The notes below the pieces were generated by a model that was given only the letters and a program-made list of their open reading frames with translations, was not told the DNA's origin and made no database searches. The translations under genes and the position numbers were made by a program. Shown in pieces: positions 1-9,652 of a stretch of 64,000 bases of DNA (its first letter is position 1; each line of letters starts with the position of its first letter). Origin of the DNA: Allocoleopsis franciscana PCC 7113 (GTDB lineage Bacteria; Cyanobacteriota; Cyanobacteriia; Cyanobacteriales; Coleofasciculaceae); NCBI RefSeq assembly GCF_000317515.1, contig NC_019738.1, forward strand, positions 6,970,001-7,034,000, read 5' to 3'.

Positions 1-67
1 GGGGAAGAATTAGGGGTGCCAATGCTAATCGGACTGACACCCAAAGTTACTTTTTTGTGCGATCGCA

Positions 68-424
68 TTACGGGTAAAATTTGTGCGATCGCTTCAATCT
101 CTCCAAAAATCGCCGCACCACATCATCTGGATATTTAAAGCATTCATTCGAGTCGAAACGATGAACCCAAACGCCGTGATCGAGAAAGAAACCATCTCGT
201 TTATGGTCTTCTGCGGCGCGAGAGGCTGGGTGATAGGGTTCGCCATCAACTTCTAATATTGCCCAAATGCCTTCACGATGAACTTGAACTCGGTAAAATT
301 CTTTATATAGATGAGGATGGAGCTACTTCAAAAATTGATGTGCTAATACCACAGCACCAGAAGTGCAATTCAAAGCTGGCTTAATGAGATGGCTTGAGGC
401 AAAGTGCGGTAAGCTAGTCCCAAT
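68..424 (-). pseudogene. DUF559-like endonuclease-type remnant
   Basis: Reading the minus strand gives a clear C-terminal protein piece containing ILEVDGEPYHP, AAEDHKRDGFF and PDDVVRRFLERLK, ending in TAA at 68-70. The E-x-D-G core followed by a conserved K/R-rich helix resembles the DUF559/very-short-patch-repair type PD-(D/E)XK fold. An in-frame TAG at 323-325 interrupts it, and a coding-like stretch (PALNCTSGAVVLAHQFLK) continues upstream until a TGA at 425-427. There is no intact start, so it is read as a decayed gene. The family assignment rests on motif resemblance only. Confidence 0.5.
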
Positions 425-618
425 TCAAGCTGACTTTGCTAACTCTCAGATCTGGCACCAATCTCAAGTGAGTTGTTCATGGGACTGGCTTCCTACCTAC
501 CTCACCCAACAAATCTCTCCACCGTGGGATGGGTGTCCTGCCTATCCTAAAAAGGGTACAAGATCCGATCCAAAGTACTGCCTGCTTGATTGCTCAGTTT
601 TGTGAGGAGAAGTTCTGG

Positions 619-2286
619 ATGACTACTCAATTAAAGTCCTTCGATAATCCAGTTTCTGAAACCCCGGCTGGAAAAACCCGTTATATTCCGCAAAATCATC
701 GACGTATCCTCTGCATTTTTCCCAAATATTCGCGATCGTTTGGCACCTTTCACCATGCCTATCCTCTCATGGGAGTCAGGAAGGTGCGGGCGTTCATGCC
801 ACCTCAAGGAATTTTGGTGGTTGCGGCTTACTTGCCCAAAGAGTGGGAGATTCGCTTTATTGATGAAAATGTACATCCTGCCAAACGCGCAGATTACCAA
901 TGGGCTGATGTAGTCATTGTCAGTGGGATGCACATTCAACGTCCCCAAATTAATCATATTAATCAACTTGCCCATCGAGCCGGAAAAATTACCGTTGTCG
1001 GTGGTCCTTCAGTATCCGGTTGCCCTGAATATTACCCGGATTTTGACATTTTGCATCTGGGGGAATTGGGGGATGCCACCGACCAAATGATTGAGTATTT
1101 AGACCAACAGAGGGAACGTCCTAAACAACAAATTCGCTTTGAAACAAAGGAGCGTTTGCCTCTGAGTGAGTTTCCCATTCCTGCTTACCACTTGCTGAAT
1201 ATTAACCACTATTTTTTAGCCAATATTCAGTTTTCTAGTGGTTGCCCTTATCGCTGCGAGTTTTGTGATATTCCTGAACTGTATGGACGCAGTCCTCGCA
1301 TGAAAACGCCGGAACAAATTCTGGCTGAACTGGATGCAATCCGCCAAGCCGGGAATCCGGGAGCGGTGTATTTTGTTGATGATAATTTTGTGGGCGATCG
1401 CCGCGCTCTCATGACGTTGCTTCCTCACCTAATTGATTGGCAAAAACGCAATGGTTATCCCGTGCAGTTTGCCTGTGAGGCAACCTTAAATCTCGCCCAA
1501 AGCCCCAAGCTTTTAGAAATGATGCGAGAAGCTTATTTTTGTACTGTTTTCTGTGGCATTGAAACGCCGGAAACGGAAGCACTCAAATCAATTTCCAAAA
1601 CTCACAACCTCAGTATGCCCATTCTGGATGCCGTGAAGGTTTTAAATAGTTATGGCATGGAAGTTGTATCGGGAATCATCATGGGATTGGATACTGATAC
1701 CTCTGAAACCGCAGACCGAATTTTAGAGTTTATTCGCTTGTCCCAGATTCCCATGTTGACTATTAATCTGCTTCATGCATTACCGAGAACTCCTTTATGG
1801 CGCAGATTAGAGCAGGAAGATCGCCTTGTTTTTGAGGAAGACCGAGATTCAAATGTGGAATTTTTAATGCCTTATGAACAGGTGATTGATATGTGGCGGC
1901 GCTGCATTACAGAGGCTTACGAACCAGAGTTTTTATATCAGCGATTTGACTATAATATGGAGCATACGTATCCGAATCGGATTAAGGTTCCCAATAGTCC
2001 TGCTCGTACCTCTGGGGCGAATATTCGCAAGGGATTGACGATGTTAGCCAATATTTTGATTCGGGTAGGAGTGTTTAGTCACTACCGCAAAACATTCTGG
2101 AAAATGGCTTATCCGAAGCTGAAAGCTGGGAAGATTGAAGGTTTAATTCATGTGGGATTGGTGGGTCATCATTTAATTAAATTTGCGGCTGAGTGTGGGC
2201 GTGGGAAGGAAACGGCTTCGTTTTACTCTCAGAAATTGCGGAATAGTCAAATTAAAGAGATGGTGGGTGAGGGTAAGGGAGTTTGA
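619..2286 (+). CDS. hpnP: B12-binding radical SAM protein, HpnP-like (hopanoid C-2 methylase family)
   Basis: This 555-residue protein has an N-terminal cobalamin-binding-like domain (VVIVSGMHIQRPQI, then VGGPSVSG and LHLGELGDATD) followed by a radical SAM core with the CPYRCEFC cluster motif. The opening FPKYSRSFGTFHHAYPLMG and the FMPPQG segment match what I know of HpnP, which methylates hopanoids at C-2 using SAM and B12. The C-terminal part fits DUF4070. The ATG at 619 is preferred over an upstream in-frame start at 529 because AGGAGA (605-610) sits 8 bases before it. The convergent neighbour is hpnH, another hopanoid radical SAM gene, which supports the assignment. Cyanobacteria carry several DUF4070 paralogues, so a different methylation substrate remains possible. 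Confidence 0.78.
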   Translation: MTTQLKSFDNPVSETPAGKTRYIPQNHRRILCIFPKYSRSFGTFHHAYPLMGVRKVRAFMPPQGILVVAAYLPKEWEIRFIDENVHPAKRADYQWADVVIVSGMHIQRPQINHINQLAHRAGKITVVGGPSVSGCPEYYPDFDILHLGELGDATDQMIEYLDQQRERPKQQIRFETKERLPLSEFPIPAYHLLNINHYFLANIQFSSGCPYRCEFCDIPELYGRSPRMKTPEQILAELDAIRQAGNPGAVYFVDDNFVGDRRALMTLLPHLIDWQKRNGYPVQFACEATLNLAQSPKLLEMMREAYFCTVFCGIETPETEALKSISKTHNLSMPILDAVKVLNSYGMEVVSGIIMGLDTDTSETADRILEFIRLSQIPMLTINLLHALPRTPLWRRLEQEDRLVFEEDRDSNVEFLMPYEQVIDMWRRCITEAYEPEFLYQRFDYNMEHTYPNRIKVPNSPARTSGANIRKGLTMLANILIRVGVFSHYRKTFWKMAYPKLKAGKIEGLIHVGLVGHHLIKFAAECGRGKETASFYSQKLRNSQIKEMVGEGKGV

Positions 2287-2317
2287 GATCGAAGTTGTTA
2301 GTGTCGGAAGAGTTTTT

Positions 2318-2358
2318 AACGCAGAGGGACACGGAGGAAGGCGCAGAGGAACGCAGAG
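2318..2358. repeat. A/G-rich interspersed repeat (ACGCAGAG type)
   Basis: ACGCAGAGGGACACGGAGG followed by GCGCAGAGGAACGCAGAG is a sequence type widely scattered between cyanobacterial genes. A related degenerate copy (CACAGAGGCACAGAGTAC) lies near 53450 in this window. No coding potential is seen. Confidence 0.6.
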
Positions 2359-2398
2359 TTTTTTGGAGGAAAGTTTTTGTTGTTTGTTAATGGATAGG

Positions 2399-2423
2399 GT
2401 GCGTTACGTAAGGAGTAACGCAC
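2399..2423. terminator. Hairpin between convergent hpnP-like and hpnH
   Basis: Perfect 9-base arms, GTGCGTTAC (2399-2407) and GTAACGCAC (2415-2423), lie between the two convergent stop codons. There is no clear T-tract, so it may be a dispersed palindromic repeat as much as a bidirectional terminator. Confidence 0.45.
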
Positions 2424-2432
2424 TCCCTAAAG

Positions 2433-3455
2433 TTAATTGAAGATTCCTAAGACACTGCCGAAGGAACGAGCAACGTTTTGCGGTTCCATGGCATCCATGG
2501 CGGCGGTTGGTTCGTAACCGCAATGCACCATGCAGTCGGCACATTTGGGGTTGCCACTGGCTCGACCGTATTGGCTCCAGTCGGTTTTTTCAAGCAGTTC
2601 TTGGAAGGTGGCATAATGACCTTCATTCAGCAAATAACAAGGTTTTTGCCAACCTAAGACGCTGTAACTTGGACTCCCCCAAGGTGTGCATTCGTAATCT
2701 CTTTCTCCAATTAGGAAATCTAAGAATAAGGGGTTATGGTTGAAGTTCCAATTCTTCTTCCCCGCTTTGAAAGGAGTGAGAATTTCTCGGAAGAGTGCCC
2801 GTGTCCGTTCTTGTTTTAGGAAATGCTCTTGATCGGGTGCCCATTCATAACTATAACCCGGAGAAATCATCATGCCATCAATCTTAAGTGTCTCCAAAAA
2901 GTCGAATAAATCTTGAATTTCTTTGGGGTTAGCGCCTTCAAATACGGTGGTATTTGTTGTTACCCGAAACCCCCTGGCTTTGGCGGCACGAATCGCTTTG
3001 ACGGCAATCTCAAAAACCCCTTTACGGTCAACACATTTGTCGTGTAATTCTCCCACCCCATCGAGGTGGACGCTAAAGGTAAGGTAAGAGGAAGGCTGAA
3101 ATTTATCCAAGCTTTTTTCCAGCAATAATCCATTCGTACACAGGTAAACAAACTTTTTGCGATCGACCAATCCCTTCACAATTTGGTCAATTTGGGGATG
3201 AAGTAAGGGTTCTCCACCCGGAATGGAGACAATCGGTGCACCGCACTCTTCCACAGCAGCAAAGCACTGTTCGGGGGTGAGATTTTGCTTGAGAACATCC
3301 GTGGGATGCTGGATTTTGCCACAGCCTGGACAAGCGAGATTACACCGAAACAAGGGTTCCAGCATTAAAACTAACGGGAAACGTTTGCGCCCTTTTAGAC
3401 GTTGCGTGACTAGGTATTTCCCAACTTCAAAGGCTTGTTGTAGATGAATTGCCAT
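2433..3455 (-). CDS. hpnH: HpnH, adenosyl-hopene transferase (radical SAM)
   Basis: This 340-residue radical SAM protein has the cluster motif CNLACPGC near residue 38, the GGEPLLHP motif, and a C-terminal SPASM-like cysteine set ([23 protein letters not shown]). The protein is recognisable over its whole length as HpnH, which joins a 5'-deoxyadenosyl radical to diploptene to make adenosylhopane, the first step in building extended hopanoids. Length matches the family. It is convergent with the hpnP-like gene and separated from it by a short hairpin region. The ATG at 3455 is followed by a normal [16 protein letters not shown]-terminus. Confidence 0.93.
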   Translation of the reverse strand: MAIHLQQAFEVGKYLVTQRLKGRKRFPLVLMLEPLFRCNLACPGCGKIQHPTDVLKQNLTPEQCFAAVEECGAPIVSIPGGEPLLHPQIDQIVKGLVDRKKFVYLCTNGLLLEKSLDKFQPSSYLTFSVHLDGVGELHDKCVDRKGVFEIAVKAIRAAKARGFRVTTNTTVFEGANPKEIQDLFDFLETLKIDGMMISPGYSYEWAPDQEHFLKQERTRALFREILTPFKAGKKNWNFNHNPLFLDFLIGERDYECTPWGSPSYSVLGWQKPCYLLNEGHYATFQELLEKTDWSQYGRASGNPKCADCMVHCGYEPTAAMDAMEPQNVARSFGSVLGIFN

Positions 3456-3572
3456 GATGTCCTCTCACCGTTGCGAATTTTAAATTGGGAATCAGTAATT
3501 GTTAGAAGGCTACCATTTTAAGACGAGATTCTCGATCAGCGAGTGGTATGCCAACCTAGTTTTGATAGGTTT

Positions 3573-3606
3573 GTAGTGAGCGCTAAAGCGCTGAAGCGCC
3601 TACTAC
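3573..3606. repeat. Imperfect palindrome (GTAGTGAGCGCT type)
   Basis: GTAGTGAGCGCT and AGCGCCTACTAC form imperfect inverted arms around TAAAGCGCTGA. This resembles the small palindromic repeats dispersed in cyanobacterial genomes. It lies between the start of hpnH and the end of the CHAT protein gene. Confidence 0.5.
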
Positions 3607-3639
3607 GAACGGGATAAACACTCATCAAATCTGACCCAT

Positions 3640-6600
3640 TTACCAAGGATTGCCAATCATCGTGAACGCACTCCAATAGTAGGGATGAGAAAGATCTGGG
3701 CTTCCCAGTTGAGCTAACTCAGGTGGTAAAGGAAAATTACTCTGTGTCGTTATCAGCTTTCCTTCTTCTAAACGCACTTTACCGCCAAGCATTGCCAATT
3801 GAGCTTGTCGCAGCGCCTCGGCTTTAATGGGAGCTTGTTTCAATTGCTCGTAGAATTCCGTCATGAACGCCATTGTCCCTTCATCATTGACATACCAGAG
3901 ACTTCCTAGTCCCGACTTGACTCCCGCCTGCACCGCCAACCCCGCAAAGCCTAATTCTGCATTTTTATCCCCTAGCGCCGTGCGACAGGCGCTTAAGACT
4001 AACAACTCCACGGATGCGTTATTCAAGCCGAATTGGCGGAGTTGGTTCAGCGTTAACTTCGTGTTCCATAACTGAATGTAAGAATTGTTGGGCATACCGG
4101 GTTGAAATTCGGCGTGGGTGGCTAAATGCACGATGCCAAAGGGTTGTCTAGCACGAGCTTGCTGGAGATTTTCCAGGGTAAATGCCTCGTTGAGGAAGGA
4201 GCGACCTGTCCATAACTGCTGTGTGATCAGAGATAACTCGGTGGAGACGGCGGGTAAGGAATTTTGGTCAGAGAATCGGTTCGCACCCATGGCTAACACT
4301 TGTTCATTTTTCACATTGGCGTAGCGAGTATCGGTGAGCGAAAGACTCGGCATTAAGCCCACACTATAGTTGGCGATGATAAAATCGCTGCCATCATGCA
4401 ATGCGGCAAGGGGTAGGGAGCGCAACCCAGTGTCCATAATAAAGACTAGGTTCTTGATTTCTTGCGCTCGTAAGTCCTGTTCCAGAGGAGCCACAAACCA
4501 CCGATAAAGTTGCTTGGCTGAGACTAAGTAAGCGCGGGAACGGCGGCTAGTCAGGTCATTGCGAAATTCTTGAGCCACTTTGACAACTTGCGATCGCATA
4601 GCATTCCGTACTCGCTTGACAATGGGTTTTCCCCGATCCGTGATCAATAACACTTCGAGTGGGTCGCTACCCTGCTCTTCAAAGGAAAGTGTTGCATTGG
4701 TGGCGACTTTCTGCAAGCCGAGATAGTTCTGAAAATCTTGTGTCAGACTGTCCTCTAGCCTTGTAAAGCTGGGTTCACTCACCAAAACGGTAGGGGTGAA
4801 ACGGACATAAATCAGAGCCGGTTTTACACCCGTCTTTTGTTCGATTCGACGCAAAATCTCACGCGCATTATCTAGGGTAGCGACGGGTAGTTGAGTGGAT
4901 GCCTCTTGTAGAGGAAACGAATCCAATAGGGAGGGAAAGTCCGACTTGGGCGGTTGGAGTTGTACCGGATCGATCCGAGGGGGATTTGTCTGAATCCTAT
5001 TTTGAGTAATGATTTGAATATTATCCTGAGTGTAACTCCCCAAAAAAGTGCGGTTGGGCGAAATCGTGTTGCTGGGTCTGGTTGTAATTGAGCCAGCCGT
5101 TCCATTGGTTGTGGCATTACCCACACTCAAGGGAATGCTCCTATCACCCCCGCCATGACGAATCGTCACTGAACCGCCGCCAGCACCACCGTAAGTCGAG
5201 ATGCTCGCTGGTCGATCTAATTGTGCAGGGATATCGCTGGGATTAATGGCATCGGGTGGTAATTGCTCCAATGCCCCTGCAACGGTACCTGTAGCCCGGA
5301 AAAAGCGGTTCGCGTTAACCTCAACATTACCCCCTTGACCCGCTCCTAAGCTTTGGCTATTGACTAAGTAGGCTTCAATATCGCCAATTGTACTGGTGAG
5401 GTTAATATTGCCCCCATTCCCATCCATAGAAGTGGAAATGACGCCTCCCGTAGAGAGGTTACCCCTGGAATTTACGGTAATCTTCCCTCCGGTTCCACTC
5501 CCCCCAGAACCCGAAACAATAGACCCAGCAACACTCCTGGTAAGGGGGAAAAGCGTGGAGGGGGTTTGGGGTGACAGGTCGGCAGATGAAACATTAGCGA
5601 TCGCCAGCAAAGCCTCGAAGGCTTGAATTGAGGTCAGTCCTTGCAAGGTATTGATACTACCAGCCGTACTGCTGAGATTAATATCACCGCCATTCCCCTC
5701 TATAGAAGCAGAAACTACTGGCCCCGTAATCAGATTCCCCGCAGAGGACACGGTAATTTTCCCACCCGTTCCACTCCCCCCAGAACCCGACAGTAGCAGT
5801 CCGGTGTCGGGAATGGTTTGACCTCGATATCGAATTTCACCTTCTGTCGTATCGATCGCACCAACTATACTGAGCAGGTTAATCTCGCCTCCATTGCCTT
5901 CCAAAGAGCCAGAAGCGATCGGGCCTGTCGTAATATTACCCAGAGCACGCAGCGTGATATTTCCTCCCTGTCCAGATTTCTGAGCCACAGAAAACACAGC
6001 TCCTTGAGCGTCAAGCGGGTCGCGATCGATAGTTAGCGTACTCTCGCCGCGTGTTTGATCAATCAGGATTTGCCCCGCCGTACTGGTAAGGGTGACGTTT
6101 CCGGCATTGCCGTTATTGGCACTAGCATTAATTCCGCCAGTGGTAATGTTGCCGATGCTTGTCAGGGTGATATCTGCCGCATTATCCACCCCAAGATTAA
6201 CCGGAAGCCCTCCCAGATTAATGGTACCGCCTGTCTGGAGACGATTGGTGCTGATAGTGCCCCCTGCCGTCAGGTTAATTGCCCCAAAACTTCCCAAATC
6301 AGCGGTGGTGATGTTGCCTGCCGCATTCAGGGTAATGCCACTACCAGCCAGCAGAGTACCCGTTGCGATCGACCCTGCCGAAATCGATATCCCGCCTTGG
6401 GTAAACAGAGTATCCCCAGAATTCATGGCAAACGAACCACCTGCGGTAAAGGTGATGGAACCCTGAAGCAACGACCCTGGAACCAGGAAGGGGTTCGAGC
6501 CAAACAAGTTATCATTCAGGTCTTCAATCGTGATAGTGTTACTAGCCTCTAGGATGACGTTGTTCGTCCTTGCCAATCCCGCTACCTCTGACTCATACAG

Positions 6601-8067
6601 GATTGTGGGTGTCGCATCACCTGCTCGTACCTCGCCTACACCCCCACTGGGACTTCCTCTAAAACTCGTGTTCAAGCCATCTGAATCACCATCTCCAATC
6701 CCATTACGGATTAGAATGTCTGTCGGGTCGAGCAGCAAGGTACCCACGTTGCCATGAGCTGCACTTGTATCGACAGTACCCTTGAAGCTGAGGCTTTCCT
6801 TGCCCGACACTTCCACAAATCCGCCATTGCCGGACACCGCACCCCCTAAGGCGTTAATCGTGCCCTCAAATCGGGTCACCTGATCCGACCAAAGGATGAC
6901 TGTACCGCCATCACCATTTAATAGAGCCGAAGCATTAATAGTTGAATCGTTACTCACATCAGTAGTAATGGCATTTGGTACGCTGCCTTTACCTTGAAAA
7001 CCGCCACCAATTAAGACAGTTCCACCGCCATCGGTGCCAGAAGCGTTAATAGTGGCACCCAATAGACCGACCTTATTGCCCAATAAATTTACACTACCGC
7101 CTGTTTGCAGTAGAGATAATGCTTGAGTTGTCCCGATGTTGGATGTGTCGAGAGTGCCCGAAGCTATCACCATTCCTGCCTCAGAGAATAGGGTTGTACC
7201 GGAGTTGCTTAACTGCACTTCCCCACTGCTGGAAAATACCAATTCTGTCTCTACAATTCCAGCCGTTCCTGTCAGCAAACTGGGTAAACTTAGAGCCGTA
7301 ATCGGCAACGACTGACCCGATAGGTTGCGCGGTGGAGCAATTTCCAAACTCAGCAGATGTCCCGGTTGACTAATTTTGACGAGATTCCTACCCTGCACAC
7401 CTGCAAGGGTAATATTCCCTGATGGGGCGGTAACTTGACCCGTATTAATTACACTGCCGCCAAGTAACGTTAAATTTCTGCCCTGTGGTACGGTTAAATT
7501 ACCCGCATTGATGATATTTCCGGGTTGAACTTGGTCAAAAGCAAACTGACTTGGGGTACCGATTAAAGTTTGGTAGTCATTATTCCCAATGGCGTTAAAC
7601 CATACCCCCCCGTCTGAGGTAGGAGAACCAAAGCCAATACCAGTAGCCGTTGTCGCCATGAAATCGGCAGGTATATTGAGGCTGGCATTCCCACCAAAAA
7701 TAATACCCGCAGGGTTCATCAAAAATAAGTTTGAGTTGCCGCCTGTAACCTGAATCAAACCATCAATAATGGAAGGGGAACCCCCGACAACCCGCGCTAG
7801 GATATTGTCAATCGAGTGATTCGATAAAAAATTGGCAATCTGACTATCACTGAGTCCAAATTGTTGGAAACTGTGAAAAAGATTAGCGCGATCGCTGGAA
7901 AAGGAACCTCCTGAAATGTCCAATCGATTGCCATTTTGGGTTACAACTGTGTTAGTACCGTCTGGTGTTGGTGTAATGGGTTGAGGAAGTACTGAGAATG
8001 TAGGGATGATTCCAGCAAAGAGAATACTAAACCCTAAGAAGCTCAATCTCAGTCGAGGGGGTTGCAT
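3640..8067 (-). CDS. Filamentous haemagglutinin-like secreted protein with C-terminal CHAT protease domain
   Basis: This 1475-residue protein opens with a signal-peptide-like segment (LSFLGFSILFAGIIPTFS) and a two-partner-secretion haemagglutinin domain (residues about 30-250, including NLFLMNPAGIIFGG). A long glycine/asparagine/threonine-rich beta-helix follows, with repeated units such as GNITTGGI and GSGGSGTGGKITV. The last about 400 residues form a CHAT (caspase-like) domain with the expected catalytic pair: His in HLATHAEF and Cys in VLSACRTALGD. Proteins with this layout are common in cyanobacteria and are thought to be exported through a TpsB-type outer-membrane pore. No TpsB gene is present in this window. 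Substrate is unknown. It is separated by flanking repeats and shows no operon partner. Confidence 0.88.
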   Translation of the reverse strand: MQPPRLRLSFLGFSILFAGIIPTFSVLPQPITPTPDGTNTVVTQNGNRLDISGGSFSSDRANLFHSFQQFGLSDSQIANFLSNHSIDNILARVVGGSPSIIDGLIQVTGGNSNLFLMNPAGIIFGGNASLNIPADFMATTATGIGFGSPTSDGGVWFNAIGNNDYQTLIGTPSQFAFDQVQPGNIINAGNLTVPQGRNLTLLGGSVINTGQVTAPSGNITLAGVQGRNLVKISQPGHLLSLEIAPPRNLSGQSLPITALSLPSLLTGTAGIVETELVFSSSGEVQLSNSGTTLFSEAGMVIASGTLDTSNIGTTQALSLLQTGGSVNLLGNKVGLLGATINASGTDGGGTVLIGGGFQGKGSVPNAITTDVSNDSTINASALLNGDGGTVILWSDQVTRFEGTINALGGAVSGNGGFVEVSGKESLSFKGTVDTSAAHGNVGTLLLDPTDILIRNGIGDGDSDGLNTSFRGSPSGGVGEVRAGDATPTILYESEVAGLARTNNVILEASNTITIEDLNDNLFGSNPFLVPGSLLQGSITFTAGGSFAMNSGDTLFTQGGISISAGSIATGTLLAGSGITLNAAGNITTADLGSFGAINLTAGGTISTNRLQTGGTINLGGLPVNLGVDNAADITLTSIGNITTGGINASANNGNAGNVTLTSTAGQILIDQTRGESTLTIDRDPLDAQGAVFSVAQKSGQGGNITLRALGNITTGPIASGSLEGNGGEINLLSIVGAIDTTEGEIRYRGQTIPDTGLLLSGSGGSGTGGKITVSSAGNLITGPVVSASIEGNGGDINLSSTAGSINTLQGLTSIQAFEALLAIANVSSADLSPQTPSTLFPLTRSVAGSIVSGSGGSGTGGKITVNSRGNLSTGGVISTSMDGNGGNINLTSTIGDIEAYLVNSQSLGAGQGGNVEVNANRFFRATGTVAGALEQLPPDAINPSDIPAQLDRPASISTYGGAGGGSVTIRHGGGDRSIPLSVGNATTNGTAGSITTRPSNTISPNRTFLGSYTQDNIQIITQNRIQTNPPRIDPVQLQPPKSDFPSLLDSFPLQEASTQLPVATLDNAREILRRIEQKTGVKPALIYVRFTPTVLVSEPSFTRLEDSLTQDFQNYLGLQKVATNATLSFEEQGSDPLEVLLITDRGKPIVKRVRNAMRSQVVKVAQEFRNDLTSRRSRAYLVSAKQLYRWFVAPLEQDLRAQEIKNLVFIMDTGLRSLPLAALHDGSDFIIANYSVGLMPSLSLTDTRYANVKNEQVLAMGANRFSDQNSLPAVSTELSLITQQLWTGRSFLNEAFTLENLQQARARQPFGIVHLATHAEFQPGMPNNSYIQLWNTKLTLNQLRQFGLNNASVELLVLSACRTALGDKNAELGFAGLAVQAGVKSGLGSLWYVNDEGTMAFMTEFYEQLKQAPIKAEALRQAQLAMLGGKVRLEEGKLITTQSNFPLPPELAQLGSPDLSHPYYWSAFTMIGNPW

Positions 8068-8515
8068 TAGTAAATGCCCTGAATATAGAGGTTTTTAATA
8101 ATATCAAATACAGCTTGTTTTTGATGATTCATTGTCACCCCTTGAAAGGCAGAGCGATCACACATGATTATAGGCGATCGCGCTTCTGTTTCCTGACGGT
8201 TCTCCTGTGGAGTCCGAGACGCTTGCACATTCGCCCAGCGCCGCAAGCGGTGATCGCGAAGACAAGTCTGTAGAATCTGTTAGTTAATAGGGTAAGTATC
8301 TTTCACCCAAGGAGGCGTCCAAAAACAACCTACACCGAAAATGCGGAGTTGTTTTTGGACGCCCCCTTAGGTTAATGGCTTGCATCCCAATTTTTTGGTC
8401 AAAATCAAAGCAGCACACAGATGGCGGAGAACACGAATACCCAACTGCGGCTGCTTTAGAGGTTTTGGCAAAATATCTCTCTACCAGAGAGAGACAATTT
8501 TAGAGATGATTCAGA
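8068..8515. other. Intergenic region with a MITE-like palindrome
   Basis: No coding frame is convincing here. It contains HIP1-related GCGATCGC-like sites near 8173 and the long inverted repeat described separately at 8309-8368. The first part is upstream of the haemagglutinin-CHAT gene and should contain its promoter, but I cannot define -10/-35 boxes with confidence. Confidence 0.5.
8309..8368. repeat. Long inverted repeat, 21-base arms
   Basis: The left arm (8309-8329, AAGGAGGCGTCCAAAAACAA plus C) and the right arm (8348-8368) are reverse complements with one mismatch, around an 18-base loop. It is not followed by a T-tract and sits between divergent or unrelated genes, so it looks more like a small mobile palindrome than a simple terminator. 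Confidence 0.65.
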
Positions 8516-8752
8516 TTAAGGAGAAGGAGTACCTGTGCCTGCTGGGGTCTCTGCTGGAGTAATTGTTGTCGCAGGGGTCTCTACCGGAGTAGTCGTTTCT
8601 ACGGGGGTCTCTGCTGGGGAAATGGTACCTGCCGGAGAAATGGTATCCGTCGGTGTTTCTTCTTTCGGCTGGCAGGCGGCTAGCGTTGTCACCAAGCCCA
8701 ATAGAACTAGAACGAAGACTTTTGATTTCACGGTAAATATCCTCACATTCAT
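8516..8752 (-). CDS. Small Thr/Pro-rich lipoprotein
   Basis: This 78-residue protein has a lysine-containing N-terminus, a hydrophobic stretch (VFVLVLLGLVTTLA) and a lipobox ending AAC at about residue 27, so it is probably lipid-anchored. The mature part is a low-complexity chain of near-repeats (SPAETPVETTTPVETPA) without any enzymatic motif. Repetition is visible in the DNA as reiterated GGGGTCTCTGCTGG-type units. It stands alone between intergenic regions. Function is unknown; a periplasmic or cell-wall spacer is one possibility. Confidence 0.7.
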   Translation of the reverse strand: MNVRIFTVKSKVFVLVLLGLVTTLAACQPKEETPTDTISPAGTISPAETPVETTTPVETPATTITPAETPAGTGTPSP

Positions 8753-9190
8753 TTCAAGTTGTCGGCGGCTCTCCTATCCTTACAGAAATGTTAAGTTCAT
8801 TTCAGATTTGCAGGAAAGGACTTTCTGGGGTATTCTCTACTACTCTCGTTACATATAGCAATACCCTAGGGAAGAATACCTACGGTTGCAGGTTCTGCCA
8901 AGGGCGATGCTAGCTCAAAGCTGGGCTACACCTGATCAGGGTGCCTATCCTCAAGGTCGTACCTCCCCTGATTACAGGGATACGCTATTACTTACCGATA
9001 GCCATTCTATCCGTCCGGACTCTTTCGGCCGTTATCTTGACTCGGCAACAGGGATACTTCCCAAAAAACATAGAACCAAAGAGTGAACACAAAAAACAAA
9101 TAACCGTTTTTCAGTGTTTGGCTTCGCCCCAAGGATAGAGTTTTCATTTAAAATCCAATAGTCTTCTTTTGACTTTTGACACGCTCCCCT
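8753..9190. other. Intergenic region, no gene recognised
   Basis: Several short open frames occur but none has a recognisable product or a convincing ribosome-binding site. The region separates the minus-strand lipoprotein from the plus-strand exported protein, so promoters for both should lie here. Confidence 0.4.
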
Positions 9191-9631
9191 ATGTCTCGGA
9201 TGTACAAACTTCTACCTGTTGTCTTGGTGACCACAACTCTTTTCATGGGTCTGACGGAACGCTACCCCATTGCAACGGCGGGGACTTGTGTGGCGCGTAG
9301 CAGTTGTGGGCAGCAGCCAATCAAATTTATACCAGGACAACGCATCACAGTTGAAGTGGTCAACTTGACTCAACGTGTAGTTCAGTTACAAAAAATAGCT
9401 GGCACTAACGCCGTTATTATTCGTCCAGGACAGGTGCTGTCTTTTGGACGGGGAGGTAAAACAGAACCCAATTTTTCTGTAGTGGTATGGGATGCGATCG
9501 GAGTCCCACTGAAGGTGAATATCCTGAAACCCGAAGCCAGAACTCTACGGATAGAAGTGCGTTCCGGTGGGCGTCCTCCAGGCGATCGCTCGATTTATCT
9601 CAAAGATGATGGTCGAGTGGCAGTTTTCTAA
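9191..9631 (+). CDS. Small exported protein of unknown function
   Basis: The product is 146 residues from the ATG at 9191; a second ATG at 9200 and an upstream TTG at 9176 are alternative starts. A signal peptide is likely (LLPVVLVTTTLFMGL, with a cut near ATAGTC). The mature part contains two cysteines in CVARSSC and a beta-rich sequence (ITVEVVNLTQRVVQL and VVVWDAIGVPLKVNIL), suggestive of a small beta-sandwich. No family is recognised with confidence. It ends 22 bases before the tail-to-tail PAAR gene, so it is not part of the injection-system operon. Confidence 0.68.
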   Translation: MSRMYKLLPVVLVTTTLFMGLTERYPIATAGTCVARSSCGQQPIKFIPGQRITVEVVNLTQRVVQLQKIAGTNAVIIRPGQVLSFGRGGKTEPNFSVVVWDAIGVPLKVNILKPEARTLRIEVRSGGRPPGDRSIYLKDDGRVAVF

Positions 9632-9652
9632 ATTCCACAGCCAGTCTGATTC

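Noticed and set aside
529-618. Upstream start for the hpnP-like gene at 529
   Set aside because: The added 30 residues look non-coding and the ATG at 619 has a good AGGAGA site.
6055-6552. 165-codon open frame on the plus strand within the haemagglutinin-CHAT gene
   Set aside because: Opposite-strand shadow of a G/C-balanced repetitive gene without a ribosome-binding site or known motif.
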